A DNA stretch of 64,000 nucleotides, taken from NCBI RefSeq assembly GCF_009796765.1, contig NZ_CP047023.1, forward strand, positions 2,277,501 to 2,341,500. Direction: 5' to 3'. The DNA is from Paraglaciecola sp. L3A3 (GTDB lineage: Bacteria > Pseudomonadota > Gammaproteobacteria > Enterobacterales > Alteromonadaceae). A model generated the notes under the pieces. It made no database searches. It saw only the letters and a list, made by a program, of their open reading frames with translations, and was not told the DNA's origin. This document shows, in pieces, positions 49,228 through 58,507 of the stretch. Within the stretch, counting starts at the first letter, position 1. Each line of letters opens with the position of its first letter. The translations under genes and the position numbers were made by a program.

Positions 49228-49620
49228 TTAACTAGATTGTAGCCATGGTCCTTTAACTACATTGTTATACATATCTTCTTGGTGTATTAAACTAACTAAA
49301 GTGACATTATTTTCGATACAAACTTGTTTGATACGTTTAAAGCTAACTTCATCTACAGATAGTTGTTCAATAAAAATCCGCTCGCATTGACCACTGCTGA
49401 CTATTTTTTCAACCCAAACGTGCAACTTGGCATTATCAGGTTTAGGTAAACATATACTGTAAGCCTGTTTTTCAGAAAAACGTATATGATTAGCTAGTAA
49501 GTAAGTCCACTTTTGAGGTAATGCAAAATCTATATCGAGTTGTAGTTGCGTCTGTTTAGCTGGGATCTGTAATGTAGAAACAATTTGTGTTGTATTTGAA
49601 ATTGCGTGAACACTTGCCAT
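49228..49620 (-). CDS. SulA-like cell division inhibitor candidate
   Basis: A 130-residue protein whose central region (WTYLLANHIRFSEKQAYSIC, HVWVEKIVSSGQCERIFIEQ, LSVDEVSFKRIKQVCIENNV) resembles SulA in order of strands and helices, though similarity is weak. SulA binds FtsZ and stops division during the SOS response. Directly upstream is a 19-bp palindrome and tandem CTGTATAT blocks that resemble LexA operators. No lexA gene is in the window. It could equally be a small unknown DNA-damage-linked protein. Confidence 0.45.
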   Translation of the reverse strand: MASVHAISNTTQIVSTLQIPAKQTQLQLDIDFALPQKWTYLLANHIRFSEKQAYSICLPKPDNAKLHVWVEKIVSSGQCERIFIEQLSVDEVSFKRIKQVCIENNVTLVSLIHQEDMYNNVVKGPWLQSS

Positions 49621-49636
49621 AATTTAAATCTCATTG

Positions 49637-49679
49637 GTGATGTTATATACAGTGGTTGGATATACAGTAGTACTGTATA
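49637..49679 (-). promoter_or_regulatory. Operator-like palindrome upstream of the SulA-like gene
   Basis: A perfect 19-bp palindrome TATACAGTA-G-TACTGTATA (49661-49679) overlaps two tandem sites on the minus strand, CTGTATATCCAACCAC (49652-49667) and CTGTATATAACATCAC (49637-49652). Each has an intact CTGTATAT half and ends CAC in place of CAG, so they are imperfect LexA-like boxes. Confidence 0.45.
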
Positions 49680-49797
49680 AATAAACATGCAAGTGTTTTT
49701 TGTGGAAATTTTGTACTTTATTGGTGAAAGTCTAAGTTACCGAAAAGAGCAGGGCGATTGAATCCTTTAAACACAACCGTTATTTTGATTTTCTAGT

Positions 49798-50421
49798 CTA
49801 TTTAACTTTGTTGGCAGAACTTCGATTAACGTATTTTAATAATTTTTTTCTTCTGAGATTGAGTAAAATTAACAATATAGTCCAATAAATCAAGGGCTCG
49901 ATCATGTCTGATTTAACCGACCAGATAAAATGTAGTGCAACTAATAAGCCTGCTAGATAAACCCAGTTGTGTAATTGTTGCCATTTTCTGCCCATCTTTC
50001 GCTGCATGAATTGAGTTGATGTGAGGGTTAATACACTGAGGATTAAAAAAGCCAAAAAACCTACTGTAATATAAGGCCGTTTAATTATTTCTGACAATAA
50101 CAATGACCATTCAAATTGTAATTCAAATACAATATAACTGACAAAATGACACAGCGCATAAAGAAAGGCATATAAACCCAATAAGCGTCTTATCCTGATT
50201 AATAGTGCTTGCCGAGTGAATTTAGCCATCGGCGACACCAGTAAAGACAATAACAATAAATTAAATGCGCCTATACCTGTGAAATGTAGAATGGCCTCTA
50301 CTGGATCGGCTCCTAATTTATCGTTAATTGCTTGGTAATAAGTGAGCAATATAGGTAATAATGCCAAACAATGAATGACCAATTTCAGACAAATGATATG
50401 TATCGGTTTGAGTTTTATCAT
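49798..50421 (-). CDS. msrQ: MsrQ, haem-binding membrane subunit of MsrPQ
   Basis: A 207-residue membrane protein with about six helices of the ferric-reductase-like fold that passes electrons from the quinone pool to MsrP. Histidines lie in the helices ALCHFVSYIVFELQ and LAGLLVALHFIWSV as expected for haem ligands. It follows msrP after 12 bp on the minus strand, the usual operon. Confidence 0.92.
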   Translation of the reverse strand: MIKLKPIHIICLKLVIHCLALLPILLTYYQAINDKLGADPVEAILHFTGIGAFNLLLLSLLVSPMAKFTRQALLIRIRRLLGLYAFLYALCHFVSYIVFELQFEWSLLLSEIIKRPYITVGFLAFLILSVLTLTSTQFMQRKMGRKWQQLHNWVYLAGLLVALHFIWSVKSDMIEPLIYWTILLILLNLRRKKLLKYVNRSSANKVK

Positions 50422-50433
50422 AAAGAGATTAAC

Positions 50434-51447
50434 TTAATAATTCTTGCGAAGATCCATTCCTGAATATAGGGGGGCGACCTCTTCATAACCATTGTATTTT
50501 AAAGTAGGAATACGGTTGCGAGACAATAACCCTCCTGTGGTTATTCTACGTTCGCTGGCTTGGCTCCATCTTGGGTGATCAACTTGCGGATTAACGTTAG
50601 CGTAAAATCCATACTCGCTGTCGGCTAATAAATTCCAAGTCGTAGCTGGTTTTTTATCGGTAAGACGAATTTTAACAATGGATTTAATACTTTTGAATCC
50701 GTATTTCCAAGGTACAACCAACCTTATTGGCGCGCCATTTTGTGCTGGCAGGGTTTTGCCATATAAACCCACTGACATTAATGTCAAAGGGTGCATGGCT
50801 TCGTCTAAGCGCAAACCTTCTACGTAAGGATAATCAATGCCGCCACCGGTAAAGCGGCTTTTTTGTCCTGGCATTTGTTTGGGATCATGTAAGGTTTCAA
50901 AGGCCACATATTTAGCTTTACTCAAGGGTTTTGCTTGTTTGATTATTTCGGACAAGGAAAATCCTAACCAAGGTACCACCATAGACCATGCTTCTACACA
51001 TCTTAGACGGTATATTCTTTCTTCAATATTAAATTTACTGAATAAATCAGCATAATTTAAAGTAATGGGGTTTTCTACTAAGCCGTCTATTTCTAACTTC
51101 CATGGATCAACTTTAAATTCTTGGGCATTTGCTAATGGATCGGATTTACTGGTACCAAACTCGTAGAAGTTATTATGGCTGATCACTTTCTGTTTCGGGG
51201 TCAAGGTTTCTGTAATTTGATATTGTTTGGGTTGACTAAATTTTAGCGCTTTGGTTTTAAAGGCTTTGGCGTGTTGTTCTTCATCACTACCAAAAAAACT
51301 TAACGCATGAGTTTGGCGACTAGAGAGTAGGGCGCTGGCACCAAGAAATCCCATGGTTTTTAACATGTGTCTGCGGTTGTTATACACCTGTTCGTCAGTT
51401 ACTTGGCTTTCTTTAATGTCGCTTTTTTTAGTACTTTTTATCAGCAT
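50434..51447 (-). CDS. msrP: MsrP, periplasmic methionine sulfoxide reductase catalytic subunit
   Basis: A 337-residue molybdopterin enzyme (formerly YedY) that repairs oxidised methionine in envelope proteins. The Tat signal is [19 protein letters not shown]. The molybdenum-ligand Cys lies in [17 protein letters not shown]; other family segments are [20 protein letters not shown] and [16 protein letters not shown] at the C-terminus. Length matches E. coli YedY (334). It precedes msrQ. Confidence 0.95.
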   Translation of the reverse strand: MLIKSTKKSDIKESQVTDEQVYNNRRHMLKTMGFLGASALLSSRQTHALSFFGSDEEQHAKAFKTKALKFSQPKQYQITETLTPKQKVISHNNFYEFGTSKSDPLANAQEFKVDPWKLEIDGLVENPITLNYADLFSKFNIEERIYRLRCVEAWSMVVPWLGFSLSEIIKQAKPLSKAKYVAFETLHDPKQMPGQKSRFTGGGIDYPYVEGLRLDEAMHPLTLMSVGLYGKTLPAQNGAPIRLVVPWKYGFKSIKSIVKIRLTDKKPATTWNLLADSEYGFYANVNPQVDHPRWSQASERRITTGGLLSRNRIPTLKYNGYEEVAPLYSGMDLRKNY

Positions 51448-51543
51448 AGTTACTTACTCAATTTATTTTTCATGGCCTTTGCTTATATAGACCTTAGACT
51501 CAGCCTAAAGATTACATCACAAATGTATCACAAGGCTCAGGAT

Positions 51544-52875
51544 CTAATTTAATGTATCTGGTAGGCTATTACCTGTTGGCATGAACAAAGTAGCATATAA
51601 TTTTGAAGCAAAACCATCTGTCATTCCTGAAATATAATCAGAAATAACCCTATGCCCATTATTATTAGCTTCTTGTTCTAACCATCGTGTTTTTGTATTG
51701 TCAGGTAATAATCGCATTGGGTCTGAACTAAAAGCCTCAAATAATTCCATGACTATTTGTTGGCCTTTATATTCTAATAGTTGTAATTCTGGTTTTAGGA
51801 TCACTCGTTTGAAGACAAATTGTTTAAAAACCGATATACAAGCTTGATAAAGCTCCGGGAAAACTGCGTTAAAAACTAATAATTCATCTGAAAATTTAGC
51901 ATCCACTTCATTTATTTCAATATTAGTAATAAAGCAGTTTACTAATGCGCCAATGGCATCTTTGCGAAGATGGTGTTCATTACTGAATAATTTTTTTGAT
52001 AATTTTACTATGTGATTACTTAACCAGCCCTCACCTAATCGCTGAATGGGGTAAACTACTTCTTGTTCAAATTGTGGTTGATTGACTATACCCATGACTA
52101 TGGCATCTTCAAGATCGTGAATGCTGTAGGCAATATCATCGGCTAATTCCATAATAGAACAATCGAAAGATTTAAAGCAGGTTTTACTATGCTTACCAGC
52201 TGCTTGATTAATAGTTGAAAAACGTTGTTTATCAGATGGGGTCAGCGGCGCTAATAACCAATCAAATATATCCTGATCACAATTATATAAACCTTTTGGG
52301 GGATGCCATTGTTGAGCTTTAATTTGCCGTTTATTGATAATACTTTGCCCTGAAGAAACCACTTCTGGGTTGGTTAAGTTATTAATAAAATTAGGGTATT
52401 TAACCAAACCAAGTAAAGTACGGCGCGATAAATTCATTCCAGCATCGGCTGTGTAAGGCTCTAATCTAGTGACAATTCTAAAGGTTTGTCCGTTACCTTC
52501 AAAACCGCCATGGTCACGCATCATATAATGTAAAGCGACTTCACCACCGTGCCCAAAGGGGGGATGACCAATATCATGGGCTAAACATAGGGCTTCAATT
52601 AAAATATCGTTTAAACCTAATCTATTAGTTAGATGTGGATATTTACTACGTAATTGTGCGGCAATACCTTGACCGATTTGTGAGGCTTCTAATGAATGAG
52701 TAAGACGAGTGCGATAAAAGTCACTCATGCCTACACCTAGGACTTGTGTTTTTGATTGTAAACGTCGAAAGGCCGCAGAGTGCAAAATACGGGCTTTATC
52801 TCGTTGGAAGGGAGTGCGGTGGTCTCCTTCTCGTTCTGTTTTTTTATCTAGAAACCTACTGGTCCAAGGATCCAT
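51544..52875 (-). CDS. dGTPase-like HD-domain triphosphohydrolase
   Basis: A 443-residue protein of the Dgt family, shorter than E. coli Dgt (505). HD ligands appear in [30 protein letters not shown] and [19 protein letters not shown]. Other family segments are [20 protein letters not shown] and [17 protein letters not shown]. It hydrolyses dGTP or related dNTPs to nucleoside and triphosphate. Such dGTPases, including one from Shewanella, have been reported to block phage by emptying dNTP pools. It is near yfbR on the same strand, separated by 99 bp. Confidence 0.9.
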   Translation of the reverse strand: MDPWTSRFLDKKTEREGDHRTPFQRDKARILHSAAFRRLQSKTQVLGVGMSDFYRTRLTHSLEASQIGQGIAAQLRSKYPHLTNRLGLNDILIEALCLAHDIGHPPFGHGGEVALHYMMRDHGGFEGNGQTFRIVTRLEPYTADAGMNLSRRTLLGLVKYPNFINNLTNPEVVSSGQSIINKRQIKAQQWHPPKGLYNCDQDIFDWLLAPLTPSDKQRFSTINQAAGKHSKTCFKSFDCSIMELADDIAYSIHDLEDAIVMGIVNQPQFEQEVVYPIQRLGEGWLSNHIVKLSKKLFSNEHHLRKDAIGALVNCFITNIEINEVDAKFSDELLVFNAVFPELYQACISVFKQFVFKRVILKPELQLLEYKGQQIVMELFEAFSSDPMRLLPDNTKTRWLEQEANNNGHRVISDYISGMTDGFASKLYATLFMPTGNSLPDTLN

Positions 52876-52974
52876 TAATTCACTAAGCTACTTTGATTGT
52901 TTAATATACTAATCTGAACAAAGTTATTGATTTTAATCAAGTTGCTAGTTGATTTAATTTAGCTTGAGTTGGCT

Positions 52975-53583
52975 TTATTTATCTTCTTGAGTGATTTCGT
53001 CAAGACTTAAACTAAAACTCGGCACATAAGCTTGCATAAAATAATCAACTTCAGGGGAGTGATAATCTTTAAGCATTTGGTCTAAGCGTTTTTTAGCCAA
53101 TTCAAATTCTCTATTACCGGCAGATAATTCTTCTAATGTTTTTAAGTAAGCACAAATTACATCTGCCGCTTTAACAATAAAGATCATGTCATCACTATGA
53201 TAATGATGATCAATTAATTTGGCATAGTCGTCGTGAAAATCTTTAGGCGCCATATTAATTAGTTTTTGTTCGGCCAGTTTTTCAATCTTTTTATATTCGT
53301 CTCTGATCACTGGATTGGAATATTTTACCGGAGTGGGCAAATCGCCAGTGATCACTTCTGATACATCATGAAACATAGCAGTAGTGGCTACTTCATTAGG
53401 ATCAAGCTGACCATTAAAATATTTATTGCGTATTAAAGCCAGAGAATGGGCCACCATAGCCACTTGTAAGCTATGTTCTTGCACGTTTTCGGTGCGCACA
53501 TTGCGCATCAAAGGCCAGCGATTAATTAATTTCATGCGCGATAAATGGGCAAAAAAGTGGCTCTTAATGGTACTTAAACTCAT
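52975..53583 (-). CDS. yfbR: 5'-deoxynucleotidase YfbR
   Basis: A 202-residue HD-domain enzyme that dephosphorylates deoxyribonucleoside 5'-monophosphates. The HD motif is [20 protein letters not shown], with [19 protein letters not shown] and [17 protein letters not shown] around it. It lies three bases downstream of alaA on the same strand, the same neighbours as in E. coli. Length agrees with E. coli YfbR (199). Confidence 0.95.
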   Translation of the reverse strand: MSLSTIKSHFFAHLSRMKLINRWPLMRNVRTENVQEHSLQVAMVAHSLALIRNKYFNGQLDPNEVATTAMFHDVSEVITGDLPTPVKYSNPVIRDEYKKIEKLAEQKLINMAPKDFHDDYAKLIDHHYHSDDMIFIVKAADVICAYLKTLEELSAGNREFELAKKRLDQMLKDYHSPEVDYFMQAYVPSFSLSLDEITQEDK

Positions 53584-53586
53584 GAA

Positions 53587-54807
53587 TTAGTTGACCTGTT
53601 GATAGTGTTTGAAAAAATTGGCAATGCCCTGTAATGCGGGCTTAAGTACATCAACACTGGGTAGAAATACCAACCTGAAATAACAACCTGTATGTAGGTT
53701 AAAAGCAGAGCCATGAACTAAGAGTACTTTTTCGGTGCGTAATAAATCAAATATCATTTGTTCATCATTATGGATATTAAATTTTTTGGCATCGACTTTT
53801 ACAAAGCAGTACATCGCTCCTTGAGGAATAATACATTCTAAACCATCCACCTCATTGAGCATTTTGAAGGCTAAATCTCGTTGTACTTTTAAACGGCCAT
53901 CACCATTGATTAACTCATTAATGCTCTGATAACCACCTAAAGCAGTTTGGATAGCATGTTGGCTAGGTACATTGGCGCACATACGCATTGAAGACAACAT
54001 ATTTAAACCTTCAATATATCCCTTAGCAATACGTTTATTACCACTGACTACTAACCAACCGGCCCGGAACCCTGCGACCCGATAGTTTTTAGACAAGCCA
54101 CTCAAGGTAATAAAAAACAAATCATCAGCCATAGCCGCTATACAATGATGTTTTGCGCCGTCGTATAAAATTTTATCGTATATTTCATCACTAATAATGG
54201 CGATGCCAAATTCTCTGGCGACATCTATTATTTCTTGTAATAAAGAGCGACTATACACGGCACCTGTTGGGTTATTAGGGTTAATTAATACAATAGCTTT
54301 GGTTTTATCGGTAATTTTACTACGGATGTCATTAATGTCAGGTTGCCAATTATTTTGATCATCACACAAATAATGAATAGGTTTACCAGAGGCTAAACTG
54401 ACAGCAGCTGTCCACAATGGATAATCTGGAGCAGGAATTAATACTTCATCATCATTATTTAATAAGCCCTGCATGGCCATTACTATGAGTTCACTTACAC
54501 CATTACCAATAAATATGTCGTCGATAGTGACGTTCTTAATTTGTTGCTGTTGGTAATACTGCATAACGGCCACGCGAGCCGAGTAAATACCATTAGAATC
54601 TGAGTAGCCTTGAGATTTAGGCAGGTTGTGGATCACATCTTTTAAAATATCTTCGGGGGCTTCAAAACCAAAAGGGGCAGGGTTACCAATATTCAATTTT
54701 AAAATACGGTGTCCTTCGTCTTCCATTTTTTTCGCTTCGGTCAGAATGGGGCCACGGATTTCGTAACAGACATTTTCTAGTTTATTGGACTTATTAATTA
54801 TTTTCAT
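53587..54807 (-). CDS. alaA: Glutamate-pyruvate aminotransferase AlaA
   Basis: A 406-residue PLP-dependent aminotransferase that makes alanine. The PLP Lys is in ITLSGLSKNYRVAGFRAGW; other family features are LKLNIGNPAPFGFEAPEDIL, LINPNNPTGAVYS and the C-terminal FRLVFLPSVDVL. I start at 54807 (MKIINKSNKLE), which gives the E. coli length (405); the longer frame adds a hydrophobic stretch that looks like non-coding upstream DNA. yfbR follows after three bases. Confidence 0.93.
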   Translation of the reverse strand: MKIINKSNKLENVCYEIRGPILTEAKKMEDEGHRILKLNIGNPAPFGFEAPEDILKDVIHNLPKSQGYSDSNGIYSARVAVMQYYQQQQIKNVTIDDIFIGNGVSELIVMAMQGLLNNDDEVLIPAPDYPLWTAAVSLASGKPIHYLCDDQNNWQPDINDIRSKITDKTKAIVLINPNNPTGAVYSRSLLQEIIDVAREFGIAIISDEIYDKILYDGAKHHCIAAMADDLFFITLSGLSKNYRVAGFRAGWLVVSGNKRIAKGYIEGLNMLSSMRMCANVPSQHAIQTALGGYQSINELINGDGRLKVQRDLAFKMLNEVDGLECIIPQGAMYCFVKVDAKKFNIHNDEQMIFDLLRTEKVLLVHGSAFNLHTGCYFRLVFLPSVDVLKPALQGIANFFKHYQQVN

Positions 54808-54956
54808 GAATTTATATGACGAGACAGCAAGGTACACAGAGTAAACCAACACTTGTATCGGTGTTAAGTGTTATTTACTAAGATTGTTATTATTTTCTCA
54901 TTTAAAGGATAATTATATTTTTAGAGGGAATGAGGTTTTAATTCTTTAAATTAAAT

Positions 54957-54989
54957 AAGCCTCTGAGGATCTACATCGAGAGGCTTTTT
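54957..54989. terminator. Terminator-like hairpin upstream of alaA and downstream of the small basic protein gene
   Basis: Stem AAGCCTCT/AGAGGCTT with loop GAGGATCTACATCG and TTTTT on the plus side; on the minus strand the T-run is weaker. It lies 17 bp past the stop of the basic-protein gene. Confidence 0.65.
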
Positions 54990-55005
54990 GTATTCGAAGA
55001 TTGAA

Positions 55006-55341
55006 TTAACGTGGTAGTTTAGTATTCGCGTTGTTATCTTGAATTTTATTAGCCCAAAATGCTTTAACCGAAAAATCAGATGTTTTATTTTTGTTTTTTG
55101 GGGCTACGGTTTTCTTTACTTTAGGGTTTTTACTTGCCGCTTTTTTAGGCTTTTCGTCAGTAGCCGTAGAACTTGAAGTTAATTCTGAAATTTGTGCATC
55201 TAGCTCAGCTAATCGAACGTTTTTTGCTCCATCCACACTATACCAACCACCTTTCGCTTCAATAGTTGGCGCTTTGCCGTTAGCCTTGGTATAAGCTTCT
55301 GTAAAAGCAGCGATTACTTGATCTTTATCCAATTTACTCAT
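55006..55341 (-). CDS. Small lysine-rich protein of unknown function
   Basis: A 111-residue protein, not assigned to a family. The N-terminal ~50 residues (MSKLDKDQVIAAFTEAYTKA, GGWYSVDGAKNVRLAELDAQ) look folded, and residues ~55-85 are a basic low-complexity linker (EKPKKAASKNPKVKKTVAPK), followed by FSVKAFWANKI. No signal peptide or membrane helix is seen. The basic tail may bind nucleic acid, which is only a guess. It is divergent from the Nif3-like gene. Confidence 0.7.
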   Translation of the reverse strand: MSKLDKDQVIAAFTEAYTKANGKAPTIEAKGGWYSVDGAKNVRLAELDAQISELTSSSTATDEKPKKAASKNPKVKKTVAPKNKNKTSDFSVKAFWANKIQDNNANTKLPR

Positions 55342-55485
55342 AGTCAGGTCTTTGCCTTTTATATGTTTATTTACAAAATACGGTCTAGTTTTATACCTTT
55401 TTTTAACTTAAATGTCTAATTTTGCTACGTAACGCTTATTATATCGGCAAAGTGCCATCGTTATTACGCCACATGAGGATAGTCA

Positions 55486-56247
55486 ATGTCAGTGACAAGA
55501 ATACAATTATTAACTTTTCTGAATAACCTTTTAAAACCCGACAATATTAAGGATTATTGTCCAAATGGGTTACAAGTAGAAGGGAAACAAACTATTAGTA
55601 AATTAGTCACAGGTGTTACTGCGTCACAAGCGTTAATTGATCATGCCGTTTCTATTAATGCTGACGCTATTCTTGTACATCACGGTTATTTTTGGAAAGG
55701 CGAAGATCCTTGCATAACCGGTATGAAGAAAAAACGTTTTGCAGCCTTGTTAACCAATGACATTAATCTATTTGCTTACCATTTGCCGATAGATATTCAT
55801 TCAGAACTAGGTAACAACGCTCAATTAGCTAAGTTATTAGATATAGTAGATGTGATGCCATTAGAAGAAAATAATCCAAACTGTGTGGTGATGCGGGGGC
55901 GTTTTGCTGATGGTATTAAGCCAGAAGAATTAACAGACAAAATTTTTCAGCAACTTGGACGAGCGCCATTACACGAACCCGCGCTTAAAAAACAAATTAA
56001 CACGATTGCTTGGTGTTCTGGCGGAGGACAAAATTATATTCAGCAAGCTGCTGAATTGGGCATTGATGCTTATCTTACTGGTGAAGTGTCAGAACAAACT
56101 ATTCATACTGCCAGAGAAATGAATATTCATTTTTATGCCGCAGGTCATCATGCTACCGAGCGTTATGGTGCTAAAGCGGTAGGCGAACATATACAAAATG
56201 AGTTAGGTATTGAGTCTGTGTTTGTCGATATCCCCAACCCCGCTTAA
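55486..56247 (+). CDS. Nif3-like dinuclear metal-centre protein (YbgI family)
   Basis: A 253-residue member of the Nif3/YbgI family, which forms hexameric rings with two metals per subunit. DYCPNGLQVEGKQTISKLVT, AILVHHGYFWKGED, LFAYHLPIDIHSELGNNAQL and the C-terminal AGHHATERYGAKAVGEHI supply the metal ligands. GTP cyclohydrolase-like or repair roles have been proposed for the family, with no settled activity. ATG with GAGGATAG upstream. Confidence 0.9.
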   Translation: MSVTRIQLLTFLNNLLKPDNIKDYCPNGLQVEGKQTISKLVTGVTASQALIDHAVSINADAILVHHGYFWKGEDPCITGMKKKRFAALLTNDINLFAYHLPIDIHSELGNNAQLAKLLDIVDVMPLEENNPNCVVMRGRFADGIKPEELTDKIFQQLGRAPLHEPALKKQINTIAWCSGGGQNYIQQAAELGIDAYLTGEVSEQTIHTAREMNIHFYAAGHHATERYGAKAVGEHIQNELGIESVFVDIPNPA

Positions 56248-56268
56248 AAATTAGGGACATAATCTTTA

Positions 56269-57027
56269 ATGAAGAATGACCAACAAGATCGTAGCTTTAA
56301 CGACATCGCAGATAAGTTTCAAAAAAATATCTATGGCTCAACTAAAGGTCGACTACGTCACGAATTGTTACTTGCCCATCTAATCCAACATACCCCTATT
56401 TCATATGGCGGGATGACCATATTGGATGCGGGGGGCGGTACAGGTATGATGACAGAATCCTTATTGAATATGCAGCATAAAGTTACATTAACCGATATTG
56501 CTATGGATCCCCTTGATATTGCTAAACAGAAATTAACAGGTTTAGGCGATTTTTCGTTAATCAATGCAGACATTTTGTCTTTAGGTGAGCAACAATATGA
56601 CTTGGTTATTTGTCATGCGGTTTTAGAATGGGTTAAAAACCCACAACAAGTGCTAGTCAAATTAGCAAGTATGGTCAAGCCAAATGGATATTTATCTCTG
56701 AGCTTTTTTAACCGTGACGCTCAGTTGTTTGGCAACATGTGTTACGGAAACTTTGATTATGTAGAGCAGGGTATGAAGGTTAAGAACCGGGTGCGATTGA
56801 CACCTAATAATCCATTACGACCGAGTCATGTGTTGGCTGAGTTTGAGGCTTTACCTTTAACCATAAAACATCAAGCTGGCATTCGTTGTTTTCATGATTA
56901 TTTACGAGATTTAGACAAACAAGAAAAGCATTATCAACAGCTTAAAAAATTAGAACTAGAGTATGGCTGGCAACAACCATACTTGTGGTTAGGTAAATAT
57001 TTTCAAATTATTGCGCAGAAAGATTAA
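56269..57027 (+). CDS. cmoM: tRNA 5-carboxymethoxyuridine methyltransferase CmoM
   Basis: A 252-residue AdoMet-dependent methyltransferase (formerly SmtA) that methylates cmo5U34 in tRNA. The N-terminal SFNDIADKFQKNIYGSTKGR is diagnostic for CmoM, followed by motif I ILDAGGGTGMMTE and ICHAVLEWVKNPQQVL. Length fits E. coli (261). Its stop overlaps the convergent glutathione peroxidase stop in the four bases TTAA. Confidence 0.92.
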   Translation: MKNDQQDRSFNDIADKFQKNIYGSTKGRLRHELLLAHLIQHTPISYGGMTILDAGGGTGMMTESLLNMQHKVTLTDIAMDPLDIAKQKLTGLGDFSLINADILSLGEQQYDLVICHAVLEWVKNPQQVLVKLASMVKPNGYLSLSFFNRDAQLFGNMCYGNFDYVEQGMKVKNRVRLTPNNPLRPSHVLAEFEALPLTIKHQAGIRCFHDYLRDLDKQEKHYQQLKKLELEYGWQQPYLWLGKYFQIIAQKD

Positions 57028-57506
57028 AGTAGCGCTTGAATGTCGGCTGCTATTTTTTCTGGTTTAGTGGTCGATGCATACCGTTTCACCACTCGGCCGT
57101 TTTTATTGATTAAAAATTTAGTGAAATTCCATTTGATATTCTTACTGCCGAGAATACCAGGCGCTCCTTGCTTTAAAAATGTGTAAATAGGGGCTGTGTT
57201 AACGCCATTTACATTTATTTTTTTAAACAATGGAAAATTCACATTGAAGTTTAGACTACAAAATTCTTGTATATCCGAGTCATTGCCAGGTTCTTGATGA
57301 CCAAATTGATCGCAAGGAAAGCCCAATACTGCAAAGCCTTGATCTTTAAATTCAGCGTACAACTTTTGTAGCCCTTCATATTGTGGAGTAAAGCCACATT
57401 TACTAGCGGTATTGACCACTAAAAGCACTTTGTCTTTATAATCTTGAAAATTTATGGTTTCACCATTATTTAAAGTCGCATCAAACTGGTATATGGTGTT
57501 TGTCAT
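57024..57506 (-). CDS. Glutathione peroxidase family protein
   Basis: A 160-residue thiol peroxidase. The peroxidatic Cys37 is in VNTASKCGFTPQYEGLQKLY, with GFPCDQFGHQEPG (resolving cysteine region) and KWNFTKFLINKNG (Trp-Asn) completing the active site. It is the cysteine-type, not a selenoprotein. Such enzymes reduce peroxides using thioredoxin or glutathione. The gene is divergent from the following dehydrogenase with 75 bp between. Confidence 0.93.
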   Translation of the reverse strand: MTNTIYQFDATLNNGETINFQDYKDKVLLVVNTASKCGFTPQYEGLQKLYAEFKDQGFAVLGFPCDQFGHQEPGNDSDIQEFCSLNFNVNFPLFKKINVNGVNTAPIYTFLKQGAPGILGSKNIKWNFTKFLINKNGRVVKRYASTTKPEKIAADIQALL

Positions 57507-57581
57507 GATATGTCTCTGCTATTCAATCAGGTTTACATACTGTCATTTTCTGAAAACGGATCAATATATTAAGGAGTCTTT

Positions 57582-58445
57582 GTGTCACATAAAATTGCAT
57601 TTATTGGTTTAGGTGTCATGGGGTATCCCATGGCTGGTCATTGTGCTAAATCAGGTCATCAAGTGGTGGTCTACAATAGGACCATATCAAAAGCACAAGC
57701 TTGGGCTAAGGAGTTTTCAGCCGAATACGTGTTGAGCCCTAAAGCCGCTGCAGAGTTTGCTGACATTGTGTTAATTTGTGTGGGTAATGATAATGATCTC
57801 CGTTCAGTTATGTTAGGTGAAACAGGTGTGTTGGCTGGTATCTCCGAGGGCAATATTATTATTGATCACACCACAGCGTCTGCTGAAGTCGCCCGTGAAA
57901 TGGCTATCACTTGCAAACAATTTAATGTGGGTTTTTTAGATGCTCCAGTTTCAGGGGGACAAGCAGGCGCAGAAAATGGACAATTAACTGTCATGCTAGG
58001 AGGCCAAAAGGTCGATTTTGAGCGAGTTGAAAGTGTGTTGTCTTGTTATGCTAAGTTTAGTCGTTTGTTAGGTGATACAGGAAGTGGTCAATTGGCCAAG
58101 ATGATGAATCAAATATGTATTGCAGGCATAGTTCAGGGATTAGCTGAAGCATTGAGCTTTGGTCAACATGCTGGATTAGACTGTGAAGCCGTTGTTGATG
58201 TTATCTCAAAAGGTGCTGCACAATCTTGGCAGATGGAAAATCGAGCTAAGACTATGTTAGCGGGTGAATTTGATTTCGGCTTTGCTGTGGATTGGATGCG
58301 TAAAGATTTAGATATTGCATTATCTGCAGCAAAAAATAATGGTTCTATTTTACCTTTAACGGCATTAGTTGATCAATTTTATGCCGATGTGCAAAACAAA
58401 GGTGGTGGTCGTTGGGACACTTCTAGTTTACTAACTCGGCTTTAA
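57582..58445 (+). CDS. Beta-hydroxyacid dehydrogenase, 3-hydroxyisobutyrate type
   Basis: A 287-residue NAD(P)-dependent dehydrogenase. The nucleotide fold is AFIGLGVMGYPMAGHCAKSG, the substrate motif DAPVSGGQAGAENGQL, and the catalytic Lys is in GSGQLAKMMNQICIAG. Its specific substrate (3-hydroxyisobutyrate, tartronate semialdehyde or succinic semialdehyde) cannot be told. Start is GTG with AAGGAG upstream. A twelve-base stem follows the gene. Confidence 0.88.
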   Translation: MSHKIAFIGLGVMGYPMAGHCAKSGHQVVVYNRTISKAQAWAKEFSAEYVLSPKAAAEFADIVLICVGNDNDLRSVMLGETGVLAGISEGNIIIDHTTASAEVAREMAITCKQFNVGFLDAPVSGGQAGAENGQLTVMLGGQKVDFERVESVLSCYAKFSRLLGDTGSGQLAKMMNQICIAGIVQGLAEALSFGQHAGLDCEAVVDVISKGAAQSWQMENRAKTMLAGEFDFGFAVDWMRKDLDIALSAAKNNGSILPLTALVDQFYADVQNKGGGRWDTSSLLTRL

Positions 58446-58471
58446 AACAATTTATTTTTTGTCACTGCAGT

Positions 58472-58504
58472 CAAGTTGTTCGTGGACGAATGACGAACAA
58501 CTTG
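58472..58504. terminator. Hairpin between convergent dehydrogenase and fapA genes
   Basis: A perfect twelve-base stem CAAGTTGTTCGT/ACGAACAACTTG (58472-58504) with a nine-base loop. There is no T-run directly after it on either strand, so it may act as an mRNA-stabilising stem more than as a terminator. Confidence 0.55.
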
Positions 58505-58507
58505 CTA

